Positions 10,926 to 20,787 of a DNA stretch of 64,000 nt are shown here, one piece after another (the first letter of the stretch is position 1; each line of letters opens with the position of its first letter). This stretch comes from Saturnia japonica (Eukaryota; Arthropoda; Insecta; Lepidoptera; Saturniidae): positions 3,252,930-3,316,929 of the forward strand of contig CM065325.1 of the NCBI GenBank assembly GCA_033032175.1, given 5' to 3'. The position numbers and the translations under genes were made by a program. The notes under the pieces are model-generated. The model had not been told where the DNA came from. It saw only the letters and a list, made by a program, of their open reading frames with translations, and made no database searches.

Positions 10926-11398
10926 TTCAAATACAGTTATGAATAGATTTTAAAAGCATGCAAGTTTTATTTAAGGTGTAATTGATAACCAATAACCTGT
11001 TGACATATAACGATAATGTAAAATTATGAACACGTGCAATGATTCAATTATGTTAATGCTCCAAAAATATATCACTCAATTATCAAATTAACTGTAAGTT
11101 ATCATTGGGTTTGTAAATCCTTAATAATTGACTCACTTAGTTTTCGTCGTTTCGGAATCAGCTAGTGTATGTTCATCTGATGGAAGGCTTGCAGGTAGGC
11201 ATGACTGTGGTGATGGATTTCTGATCTCCCAACGATCGTCATTATTTCTCGATAGTACCATGCTTTCCATCAAGCGTAGTGGCGCCACTTTACCGAGTTA
11301 TTATAAAAAAAAAATTCTTTGATTAAGTATTGGATATTAGAAGGGCAGAAAAATCACTGGCTCTTAAGATTGTTGATATAATATACTTCTTTCACGTT
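10926..11398. other. nothing recognised
   Basis: AT-rich. A 64-codon open frame near 11128-11322 has no recognisable domain. Confidence 0.4.
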
Positions 11399-11505
11399 TT
11401 TTTTTTTGGCGTTATAGGTTTAGCGTTGTGGCCATAATCTCACCTAATCTTAAGTGACTATGTAGCCCAAGATGATAGCATGCCAACTGTTATAATAATT
11501 AGATT
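11399..11505 (-). mobile_element. SINE family 2, 3' fragment
   Basis: A T-run at the left (the poly(A) on the minus strand) is followed by GGTTTAGCGTTGTGGCCATA and ATCTCAC. This is the reverse complement of the 3' region of the family 2 SINEs at 15518-15693 and 48314-48625 (GAGATTGTGGCCA then GCTAAACC). Confidence 0.6.
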
Positions 11506-13285
11506 AGCCATGAGCCATAATTGCTTTAATCTGACGTCTTAATCTTATATGTAATCTTATGTTAATTTATTCGCAAATTATCGTTATTAAATAAATTAAC
11601 TCAATCCAATCCATCATAATAAGATTACGAAGAGGATCGGATATAAAATTAAGCTGCCGACTGTAGATATAACAATTCGCATAACTGTTGGCACTCAACT
11701 AAAGGATGTTTCACATTAAAAAGTTTCTAAAGCTCATTTATGAACGAAAAATTCTCATCAAAAATATGAAAAATAAATTGGTTAATAAAATACCATTCAT
11801 ATTTTTCAGTTACTACCTTCTTTAGCTTATTAGTCAGTGGAAGATGCAAGGTATATTGATCGAACGAGCAAAGCAAGGCACAAGTTTGGCCATGTATGGA
11901 ATACATTTTTTTTTTAAATGATGCACATTTCATAATGCAAACAGTTACTAAATATATTGAGCTTATTTAACTGTGCAGGGACAATGCCTAGCTGAACGTG
12001 TTCTACCGTCTGCATCACTCCTTTCCAAGAGAACCACACGCGCTGGCCTTAGTTTTACGGTAATCTCCATCTCGGCACGAACTAAAAAGTCCTTAATGGT
12101 TTTACCTTATTCCGCCCAGGGTGTTCTCTTTTGCGACATCGTATCCTTCAAGCATAACATAAATAGATACTTATGCAGGCCAGCATGATAAGGACGACCG
12201 CCGATGGCTTGGCGATTTCTTGGTGGTCACAGTTTTTTTTTAAAGTGCTGTTCTTACGAAAGACAAAGCAGTCATTTTGCCGTGCTACAATAAAAAAATT
12301 TAATTTCGATGCTATTTACCGTGATACAAATTTCCACATGTACCAAAAAATTTGATATAAATTTTTAGTACTTAACAGCTGACGGTTACGGAAATCATCT
12401 TGAGAAGACTTGAACAGGCAAGAAATGCTTCTATATTACTGCTTTCTTGTGGAAAACTATAGTAACATATTATTTGAAATCAATGATAGAGGTTGACTTG
12501 ATGACTGTTCACGTGCGTTCCCTCGAGAGGATACCTTTGAGCTATTTTAAAATATATCCAGTGAAAGTGGCCAGGTAGGGTTGTGTTCCTTAAATTCAAA
12601 CTGAGGTTGAAACCAGGTAAATGTGTTCATTATGTAGTTTGTGTAATGTGTAAATACAACATGAGTTCTTCAAACATAACGTAAAGAAACCTATGTTGTA
12701 AGGTCAGTAGATGGTCGGCAAAGTTGTTGGATTGGGCTTTACTTACTATAAAGTAAAGTGTCATAATTTTACCGTGCGAGGATAAAAATAAGAAAAAGCT
12801 AAATGCTGCTTTTTTAATCATTTATCTTTTAAGTTTGGTCAAATACTTTCTCTTTCTTTCTGTCGTTCTTTTCACTCTATAATTCTCTATTCTTTGAAAA
12901 TAACAGAAGTAAGACTTCGTGAAGTACTTGATACACTGTAATCGTAAGACTGTAAGCACGTGTACTTTATGTAATTTATACCATTCATTAATGTTGTACG
13001 AGTCTCTGGTAAGGATATAAAACCTAACTACTTAACCGCGGTCAAAACTACTAGCGTAATTTCATCCGCGGGCCGCAGGGATATCCCAAACCGAGGAGTC
13101 CTCGAGGCTAAGTGATATTTACGAGTGTCGCCAGCCCTTCCCATTAGTGGGACCTCGTTAACGCGCAACTGTAAACACAATCAAACGATTAACGTGAAGC
13201 TTTTCAACAGACCTTAGCTTGCCCTGTAATATTCCTTACTGTAGACACTGAATAATATCTATTGGTTTTTTTTAAATTAATTTAC
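11506..13285. other. no gene seen
   Basis: Mostly AT-rich. GC-richer patches at about 12480-12560 and 13030-13160 contain no coding motif or repeat I can name. Short open frames here (11973-12188, 12173-12355) look like chance. Confidence 0.4.
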
Positions 13286-13480
13286 TAGATGTGCCCTACG
13301 GTTTCATCCTACTAATATAATAAATGTGAAAGTGTGTATGTTTGAATGTTTAGATGTTTGTTACTCAATCACACAAAAACGGCTGAACGGATTTTAATGA
13401 AATTTGGCAGACAGATAGTCTATGACCTGGAATAACAAATAGGATACTTTTTATCCCGGTAAAAGTCATAATTTAACCAG
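13286..13480 (+). mobile_element. Helitron-like fragments, end to end
   Basis: A minus-strand 3' terminus (CTAGATGTGCCCTACGGTTT) abuts a plus-strand 5' end (TCCTACTAATATAATAAATG). The latter is followed by the widespread lepidopteran phrase GAACGGATTTTAATGAAATT and ACTTTTTATCCCGG. No 3' end of the second element is evident. Confidence 0.5.
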
Positions 13481-13611
13481 TGTTATCCTACAAATATAAT
13501 AAATGTGAAGTTTGTATGTTTTTTGTTTGTACTGTTGTAAGTTTTATTGGGACGGTTAATGTGTTGGATTCATATTGGCATATAATGACAATATCATACA
13601 AACAGTGATAA

Positions 13612-13765
13612 GTCCATGTATGATTTTCTTTTGATTTGTCGTGTTCCGAAATCAGCCGGTGCATATACAGTAATATAGCGGGGTGATAGGGATCGCGTCC
13701 ACCATACACATAGTAACAATCCCATCCATGATTTTCTTTTGGTTTGTCGTGTTCCGAGATCTATC
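13612..13765. repeat. local direct repeat, 108-bp period
   Basis: TGATTTTCTTTTGATTTGTC at 13621 recurs as TGATTTTCTTTTGGTTTGTC at 13729, followed in both by GTGTTCCGA-ATC. A related piece, with CACAACCACCATACACATAG and CTTTTGGTTTATCGTGTT, lies at about 24465-24545, so this is a dispersed repeat that is partly duplicated here. Confidence 0.55.
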
Positions 13766-13800
13766 TATGTATATCCATTAATACGCAGTACCAGCTAGTC

Positions 13801-14850
13801 CTTTGATAAATTTACAACACACCATATTGTTCGACGTTCATCATTACTGCTTCAGTTTTTGGGTTGTAGCGTTAAGCCGTATAGCCTATAGCCTCCCTCA
13901 ATAAATAGGATATAAAATGCAAAAAAATGATGTGAGTATTACCTACATCTAGAGACTAGCGCTTTCAAACAAACTAATAAGAAACCATCTCTATATACCT
14001 AATAAAATACCAGCCGTATTATAGATTAACTTATACTTACAAGGTTTCCCCGAAAACCAAGAAACAGAAAGATCATTAAATATGTATGTATATAAGATAA
14101 AAGGCTCATAGGATTAAGTAAAACAATATTTTATATTTCTTTTTCTGTGAATCATTCACACAACTAACTGTGCGAGGTTTATTGGCTTTAGCATAAATGT
14201 GGTCTTTAACTTGCATTATGTCAATATTTCGATGATAACTGATAGCCACCCTATCTTTAGAGTCATTAAAACCTATAGAATTAGCTAAAATTAGTCAACA
14301 GTTAATCTTTCTTTATTAAGACAGAATATAATGTACATAAATAAACTGAGAGAGCAGATCAGAATTTACCAGTTTGAATATTTTTAAAAGGCAAAGGCGA
14401 TAAATATTCCCCAGGAGTAATTTGTGATCCAATATTTTATCACTTGCAATTATTACTGAAAACAACATGACAACGAACAATTAATCGTTCTAAATCACAA
14501 CGTGACACCGCACAGCTTAGCTTAGCGGATATCGATCTCGTATTTTTCGCACGGAATCGCCAACATATCCGTAATAAATAGGACATTACTATGCAGATGT
14601 GAGCCGTCCGATACGGCACTGTCTGCCTGGACGTATATAGGGTCTCGTTACTTATTGCCTCTATAAGGCCTATTGCAATAATCTTTGTGCAATAAGGAAT
14701 GTTTTACTTTCTTTTTTATCATTATTTTATTAAATTTCATTCATCGGCAAACTCTTGTTTTCTTTAGATATGTATTTGGCAAACCTGACTTGAAATCGCG
14801 GGAAGCATAAGTGGCTTCATAATTGATAGGCTGTAAGGATGTATAATATA
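13801..14850. other. no gene seen
   Basis: AT-rich with a modestly GC-rich stretch at about 14490-14660. Nothing classifiable. Confidence 0.4.
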
Positions 14851-15045
14851 TATTAAGGAATCGTAAAAACATTTATTCTTCAACCGATTTTCATGAATTT
14901 TTTTACACGGGAAGTATATAATATATATGTAATTACTTAATTGACAGACTACATGAACTGTCAAAAATATGACTTAAAATAAAATTACGGGATGTAAAAA
15001 ACTACTGCGTAGTTAGTACAAACGCGTGCGTACCTGCAGGAACAC
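14851..15045 (+). mobile_element. Helitron-like element, family D, 3' part
   Basis: Homologous to the end of the 56602-57405 element: TACACGGGAA, CATGAACTGTCAA, AAATTACGGGATGTAAA, ACTACTGCGTA and AAACGCGTGCG occur in the same order. The terminal CTAG itself is lost. Confidence 0.6.
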
Positions 15046-15517
15046 ATATAACATTATATATTAAAAATACAGCTCACATTAAACCGTCCACCAGGATCAA
15101 AAGCTGCCTGGTTGTTGCTAGGCGAAAGCGTTTGAATTCAACATTTCACAAACCCAATTCAGCCATTCAAATACGAGTTATTCGCCGTGTAATTCGAGCG
15201 CCGAAATACCACCAAAACGACAGAAAAGCATTTTAGTGCAAGCGTTTATAAAAGGGAATTTGTAAAAGTGTAGTATTAACGACAAATTTTATAAAGAGGT
15301 GTAATGAGACTAAATTATTTTCGGACTAGAATAATTTATCCACACTTCCAGACTTTATGTTAGTTAAATTTCAGACCTGGCCATTAAATTTCAAACAAAG
15401 CAAAGTCTAAATAAAACAGATTTACTATTAGGGTGGTCAAAACCAAAAGTGATATATTTTTTCTTGTCATTTTTATTTTAATTTTTTTTTCTCGTTATGT
15501 AACTATGGCTTACCGTG
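15046..15517. other. nothing recognised
   Basis: AT-rich sequence without a supported feature. Confidence 0.4.
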
Positions 15518-15693
15518 GCTAGACACCGCCCTCAAGTTAAAATCAGTCGCCAAACACCAATAGGTGTGATCCGGCAGCTGCACTTGAGAGCCAGTTTTCC
15601 ACTAGGCTTAGCCTGCTACCATCTTGGGTCACATCGTCACTTAAGATCAGTTGAGATTGTGGCCACAATGCTAAACCCATAATGATAAAAAAA
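15518..15693 (+). mobile_element. SINE family 2, 5'-truncated
   Basis: It carries the body CACCGCCCTCAAGTTAAAAT, CCAATAGGTGTGATCCGGCA, TGAGAGCCAG, CCACTAGGCTTAGCCTG, TACCATCTTGGGTCACATCG and GAGATTGTGGCCAC, shared with 29782-30090 and 48314-48625. The tRNA-like head is missing. Confidence 0.7.
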
Positions 15694-15865
15694 TTATATT
15701 TAATGAAATAGGAAAGCGAAGAGTCATTTCATTTTCTGGGAACATGGCATTGGAAAAATACCAAGGGTAGATTATTTAAAGGCCACGCCAACGCATGTCG
15801 TCATATAACTTAATGAGGCGTGAAAGGTCTGACCTTCGCATTCTCACATGTTTTTATTTACGACT

Positions 15866-16060
15866 TGCTGTGCCCGCGGCTTCGCTCACATGGACTACAG
15901 AATACCATAGATCGGGCAAACGCATGAATCTTACTCCCCGCTCCCGGTTATTTTAAAAACAAAAATGCTTATTGTGGCTGATCCTTAGAAGAAAGACATA
16001 TGCTGTTGCTGACTTTTTTGTAGGTCTTTTTAAGATTTACATTTATGTAGTACATTAACT
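15866..16060 (-). mobile_element. Helitron-like element, family E, 3' part
   Basis: CTGTGCCCGCGGCTTCGCTC with GTGGACTACAG-like sequence forms the 3' hairpin terminus on the minus strand. The interior (GTTATTTTAAAAACAAAAATG, GTAGGTCTTTTTAAGATTTA) matches the element at 30990-31610. It abuts another Helitron end at 16075. Confidence 0.5.
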
Positions 16061-16074
16061 TGATATACCTTTTA

Positions 16075-16405
16075 CTAGCTGACCCGCGCAACTTCGTCTG
16101 CGTCACATAAAAGAGAGAGGGTTAGAGAGAGTGTGACGTAGGCAGAGACAAATAACAACTGTCGTAGGCACCTACAATACAATTCATAGGTGCCGGCCGC
16201 CTGCCACAACATTCCTCTAAAATATACCCGCGGTAGTTGATTATTATTTTCCTGCGGAGTTAGTTAAAACTGTGTGATATCTCCTAAGATATTCATTGAA
16301 ATCAAATGATGTTATGATCAATTTTGTCCAAAATTTAATACTTGTACTTGTATTAAATTAATAATATTAATAACGTATTTATTTTGATAAGGATTAACAC
16401 CATGT
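16075..16405 (-). mobile_element. Helitron-like element, family C, 3' half
   Basis: The minus-strand terminus reads GCGCGGGTCAGCTAG followed by T. It carries the GACGCAGACGAAGTT block, a CT-rich microsatellite and TTCAATGAATATCTTAGGAG, all collinear with the 3' half of 50615-51297. Confidence 0.65.
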
Positions 16406-17499
16406 CTTTTTTTATAACTTTTTAAGAACCTAGAGCATAGCAGTCGTGCTTACGACAACTGGTTTAATGAGGATAATTTAAGTTATATAACAAGCTACTT
16501 TGATTAAAACGGTTTTTTCCTTAAGTATGCCGAGTAAAGCAAATAGCTCACAAAACGTTTCTATCAAGTAAACTAAATCCTATATTAGATGATTTTTGAA
16601 AGCAAAATTTACGTCTTAATTTTGAAAAAAATTGATTATAATTTTGATTACAATAAAAAAATTTAAGGTATCTTACTTAGTAAAGAAAAAAAACATTTTT
16701 TTTTCTTTCTCAACCATTTCTTCATGCGAGAAAATTATTGAAAAAAGAAACACTAACTAGACTAGATCAACTTCAAAAGTTGTCCTTAGGCCAAAAGCAA
16801 CTTAACGCACAGTCTTCATAACATAAATGTTTATGCTCTAAATTATGTTTCTCGAATCACAAAGGTTATAAATATTACTAAATTAAAAGAAATACCAACA
16901 TCCATCATTTGCTTAACTTTATGAAACTTTCATACTTGGTTGTTTTATCCTTATTAAAAAGGCAAAGGATGTAAGCAAGCTGTGGTTTAAAGCAATATTA
17001 AATTATCATAAAACTGGCAATTAAGCACGCCCGTTCTGTACAGAGGCGATTAGTAGGAAAAAGAGAGGAACTTTAAGGTACTTTTCTTTGAAACCGAAAA
17101 AGTGATCGTTGTAAGAAAAATAATCTTTTGAGGGTCATTAATCTTTTATTATCAAATGTTATATAAAGCGGTGAAATGTTCTTTTTTTAACTCTATTTAC
17201 GATGATAACATTACATTTGTATAATACAAATAAAATAAAATCCTCACACGAAAAGCAATACAAATTATGATTTACTATTTGTTTATCTATAGTAAAGTGA
17301 AAAACTGTTAATAATATAAAAATACCACAGAAATTAAAATTGAGGTTTTTTTAGAAGGCTGCCTTTTCATTTAGATTTTTTAAATAATAAAATTAATTTA
17401 ATGCGTGTACGTAAATGTATCATGATTGTTGTTGGCTTAGAACTGTGCTATATTTCTCGAGCGGAAAATAATTCTTCACAATATTTTATATTCTTCATC
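16406..17499. other. AT-rich DNA, nothing recognised
   Basis: Low-complexity A/T sequence without a gene or clear repeat. Confidence 0.45.
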
Positions 17500-17673
17500 A
17501 TCATTCATATAAATATGTTATAAATAGAATATAAATAATTAATTATGTGAAATATCAAATCACGACCACATCTCTCTTAGCCTATCTTATTTATTCAAAA
17601 TATATCAGTAACACGCACAAAAAATTTAACGCAAGTGAAACCGCGAGGCACAGCTCGTTGGTAATAAAATTGA
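17500..17673 (+). repeat. 174-bp direct repeat, left copy (LINE target duplication)
   Basis: These 174 bp recur with only two mismatches as 19560-19576 plus 20631-20787; the second copy is split by a solo LTR. The repeat ends exactly where the LINE begins (17674) and its second copy starts exactly after the LINE 3' end (19559). This is the arrangement of a target-site duplication, though it is far longer than the usual 5-20 bp. Confidence 0.85.
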
Positions 17674-19263
17674 GCCTTTGCGGACGACGTCGTCCTGGTT
17701 TTCTCTGGGGGGAAGGTCGGGCCCATGCAGGAATTTGCGTGCCGGACCCTGCAGACCGTGGTGGACTGGGGTGTCGAAAATAAGCTTTCCTTTGCTCCGC
17801 TTAAGACCAAAGCGATGGTGCTTACGAGGAGGCTTAAGTTCGACACCCCAGTTCTATCCATGGGAGGTGTCCGGTTACCATTGGAGAAGGAGTTCCGCCT
17901 GCTGGGCCTGATTTTGGACAGGAAGCTCACCTTTGAGGCACACGCCGCTGTTGCCTGCAAGAAGGCGGCAGATATTTATAAGCAGCTGGCGTGTGCAGCT
18001 CGGGTGAGCTGGGGCCTAAACCCGGAGATTGTCAGGACGATTTACGTCGCAGTAATTGAACCTATTGTCCTGTATGCAGCTAATGTGTGGGGCCCCTCTG
18101 CAGCGAAGATCTCGATCAGGAACAGATTAGACTCGCTGCAGAGGGGTTTCGCGCTAAAAATCTGTAGGGCATACAGGACCGTTTCATTAACGGCTGCATT
18201 GGTTCTGGCAGACTTGCTTCCGCTTGATCTCCGCGCCCAAGAGGTTTACAGACTATATCGTGCAAAGAGAGGCTTGCAACTGGACGAGATCGTGGTTGAC
18301 CGTGTGTTGGAGCGGCCGGTTAGCTTCGCCGACTATCCGCATCCAGTGCATTGTGTTGGTGAAGCGTACGAGAGCCTGGAAGTCCTCCCTGAGTCCGGCG
18401 GCTCCGGGATCTTCACCGACGGCAGTAAGATCGACGGTGGAGTGGGAGCCGCTGTGACTTGGTTTAAGGAAGGACGTGAGACCAGGTTCTCCACGTTTCG
18501 CCTAGAGTCCTTCTGCTCTGTTTTTCAAGCCGAACTGTTTGCGTTGCACAGAGCGGTACAGATGGTCCATAAGGCTGGTGACGGGGAGGTCAGTATTTAC
18601 AGTGACTCTAAGTCGTCGCTGGAGATGCTGGCTAACCCAGTCCCGCCTCACCGTCTGGCTCTCGCGACGCAGACGGCGATTCGTGCTATTCGAGCGGAGG
18701 GGCGAGTGGTGCACTTGTACTGGGTGCGTGCTCACGTCGGCACTGTCGGTAACGAACGTGCTGATGTGTTGGCGAAGAGGGCCGCCCACAAGAAGACCGC
18801 GGCCGACTACGATCAGTATCCGGTGTCATATGCAAAGAAAATCATACGAGAGGAGACTGTCCTTAAGTGGCAGGAGCGCTACGAGTCCTCAGACACGGGT
18901 GAGGTGACGCGGGCCTTCTTCCCCAATGTGGCAGACGCCCATCGGGTGTTGAGGAAGGTCGATCTGTTACCCGCCCATGTCCAAGCCCTTACGGGCCATG
19001 GAGGATTTGCGGCGTACCTGTACCGCTTCAAGATCAAGGATAGTCCCGCGTGTGAATGCGACCCGGATACGGCCGAGACAATCTTTCACCTCATCATAGA
19101 TTGTCCGCGTTTCGGCTCGTCCAGGTTTGACCTTGAGTCCAGGCTTGGTTGCAGGATTGAGAGGGATTTGCTGCATACCATGATGGTTGAAGATGATGTG
19201 AGGGGTATATTTTTAAAATTCATGGAAAAAATCATAAAGATAGCCTGTAAACGCAATAAATAG
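17674..19263 (+). CDS. R1-type LINE ORF2 C-terminal two-thirds (RT palm to RNase H)
   Basis: The frame opens inside the reverse transcriptase palm: its first codons encode AFADDVVLVFSG, whose ADD carries two catalytic aspartates. The RT thumb/connection follows. Then comes an RNase H domain: TDGSKIDGGVGAA (first Asp), FQAELFALHRA (Glu), YSDSKSSLEML (Asp) and WVRAHVGTVGNERADVLAK (His/Asp). A C-terminal Cys/His motif, CECDP...FHLIIDC, precedes the stop at 19261-19263. This order is typical of R1-clade non-LTR retrotransposons of insects. The first ATG (17725) is not a true start: the 5' part (endonuclease and first half of RT) was lost by 5' truncation. The frame of about 529 codons is undamaged, and its GC content is well above that of the flanks. 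It cannot be autonomous. Confidence 0.9.
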   Translation, partial: AFADDVVLVFSGGKVGPMQEFACRTLQTVVDWGVENKLSFAPLKTKAMVLTRRLKFDTPVLSMGGVRLPLEKEFRLLGLILDRKLTFEAHAAVACKKAADIYKQLACAARVSWGLNPEIVRTIYVAVIEPIVLYAANVWGPSAAKISIRNRLDSLQRGFALKICRAYRTVSLTAALVLADLLPLDLRAQEVYRLYRAKRGLQLDEIVVDRVLERPVSFADYPHPVHCVGEAYESLEVLPESGGSGIFTDGSKIDGGVGAAVTWFKEGRETRFSTFRLESFCSVFQAELFALHRAVQMVHKAGDGEVSIYSDSKSSLEMLANPVPPHRLALATQTAIRAIRAEGRVVHLYWVRAHVGTVGNERADVLAKRAAHKKTAADYDQYPVSYAKKIIREETVLKWQERYESSDTGEVTRAFFPNVADAHRVLRKVDLLPAHVQALTGHGGFAAYLYRFKIKDSPACECDPDTAETIFHLIIDCPRFGSSRFDLESRLGCRIERDLLHTMMVEDDVRGIFLKFMEKIIKIACKRNK

Positions 19264-19559
19264 ATAGGAAAAATTTTTGGTTAATTTTGATACTGGAAAA
19301 ATTGTGATTGTTAGATTAAATTGATTATATGTAGATTGCTGTAAATAGATGGTAAGGAATTGTGATTTATATAGACTAATGATGTTAATTTTATTATTAT
19401 TTAATTATTGTTGTTATTTTGACATGTGTCTAAATTGTGTAATTTTTTGTTGTAAGTTTTGTTTTTAATAAAGAAATAAAAAAAGGGAAATTAGGTTTAG
19501 GGAATAAAAGTCAGTGTAGAGAAAGAAAGGGTCGTAGTTAATAAATAGAAGGGGTAACT
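17674..19559 (+). mobile_element. 5'-truncated R1-clade LINE
   Basis: The insertion runs from the RT catalytic motif to the end of an AT-rich 3' UTR (19264-19559) that ends without a clean poly(A) tail. It is flanked by the 174-bp near-identical repeat. The intact frame and 98.9% repeat identity suggest a fairly recent insertion by target-primed reverse transcription. Confidence 0.85.
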
Positions 19560-19651
19560 ATCATTCATATAAATATTGTTGGGATACGCAGCACGTCACA
19601 CGCGTCGATAGGGCGAGATGACGTCAACCCGGGTTGGACGGGTTTGTTAAT

Positions 19652-19681
19652 CTTATAGGATTTCTCAAAAAATCCTATAAG
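19652..19681. repeat. perfect hairpin in solo LTR
   Basis: CTTATAGGATTT and AAATCCTATAAG form a 12-bp perfect stem around a 6-base loop. It could shape the LTR transcript; the role is unknown. Confidence 0.7.
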
Positions 19682-19850
19682 ACGCCGGATGCCCGCCTCG
19701 TGGCGATTATTCTCGCCGATCCGGAGTGCTCGGTACGGGGTCCTGAGGTGCGCGATACCGCACAAGCTCACTCGATAATGAAACACAAAACTTGTACTAA
19801 CAACGTAACCGAGCCGACCAATCTGACTATGTGACCGCAAGTCTTCAATA

Positions 19851-20007
19851 TATCCGTAGTGGCGCTAGTGTCGATGGTTGCAGGTTCCGATGAAATCCGT
19901 AGCGGCGCTAGTGTCGATGGTTGCAGGTTCCGATGAAATCCGTAGCGGCGCTAGTGTCGATGGTTGCAGGTTCCGATGAAATCCGTAGTGGCGCTAGTGT
20001 CGATGGT
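19851..20007. repeat. 43-bp tandem repeat in solo LTR, about 3.6 units
   Basis: Units begin near 19851, 19894, 19937 and 19980 (the last partial). Each contains GGCGCTAGTGTCGATGG and the complete ones also GGTTGCAGGTTCCGATGA. The units differ mainly at a T/C in CCGTAG(T/C)GG. Repeats inside LTRs often act as enhancers or protein-binding arrays, but nothing here proves that. Confidence 0.85.
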
Positions 20008-20787
20008 CTTCTTTGTAGGCGGTCGGAGGTCGGTCGGTTAGTGCCCAGCAGCGCCGCGGGATTGAGAATGAAGACTGCGGCATTACCATAAAGGGAGCCC
20101 CTTGCGCTCGGGCAAAAGGTGCTCCATTTCTATTTTATTTTCATTATGGTCGGCTCGGTTTTTCGTCTATATTTATTTAATTATTAAACCTATGTACATA
20201 CTTCTTACGCCTAATTATTCTATATCGTATTCCCTATCTATAAACATAACTTATTCTATACTTAATCCATACTACGCGCCCGTATAAACGAAATACCCGG
20301 TCCCGAACACAGATCGATACATTCTTTACATAGTTTCGGGACGCGGGCCGAGCGCGTACTTATATAAATTATTATTCTATCTTAAATCTATGGGGAATAA
20401 TTAGACAATTATGTACAATATTTATTTCAATATTCTTATAGCTAGTTATCGTCTATTCTATGGTAAGTCTATATATTGTCCTATATCTATATCTCGTGTG
20501 TTCTTTATTCCATATAACATTCTATATTCAATAATCTGTCTATTCTATAATATAATATAATTTGACAAGTCTATATAAATCTATTAAATTATATCTTATA
20601 TGAGGCGACGCCGCTGTCGCCAACAAATATGTTATAAATAGAATATAAATAATTAATTATTTGAAATATCAAATCACGACCACATCTCTCTTAGCCTATC
20701 TTATTTATTCAAAATATATCAGTAACACGCACAAAAAATTTAACGCAAGTGAAACCGCGAGGCACAGCTAGTTGGTAATAAAATTGA

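Larger units (their letters stand above)
19577..20625. mobile_element. solo LTR, 1,049 bp
   Basis: It starts TGTTGGG and ends CCAACA, so it has the TG...CA termini of an LTR with the short inverted repeat TGTTGG/CCAACA. A 5-bp duplication, AATAT, flanks it (19572-19576 and 20626-20630). It holds no coding sequence, consistent with LTR-LTR recombination having removed the internal part. A 5-bp duplication suits BEL/Pao or Copia elements and some Gypsy; I cannot choose. It contains a perfect hairpin (19652-19681) and a 43-bp tandem repeat (19851-20007). Orientation is uncertain. Confidence 0.85.
19560..20787 (+). repeat. 174-bp direct repeat, right copy, interrupted by solo LTR
   Basis: 19560-19576 (17 bp) and 20631-20787 (157 bp) together reproduce the left copy at 17500-17673. 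Positions 19577-20630 between them are the solo LTR and its duplicated 5 bp. Confidence 0.85.

Noticed and set aside
18502..18907. Open frames on other phases and strands over the R1-type LINE
   Set aside because: They are shadows of the GC-rich ORF2 coding frame.
19485..19500. TTAGG-like string in the LINE 3' UTR
   Set aside because: A telomeric target (as for TRAS/SART elements) was considered, but there is one imperfect occurrence and the flanks are not telomeric repeats.
19851..20007. Possible CRISPR-like array
   Set aside because: The 43-bp units are directly adjacent with no unique spacers, lie in an LTR and the genome is eukaryotic.
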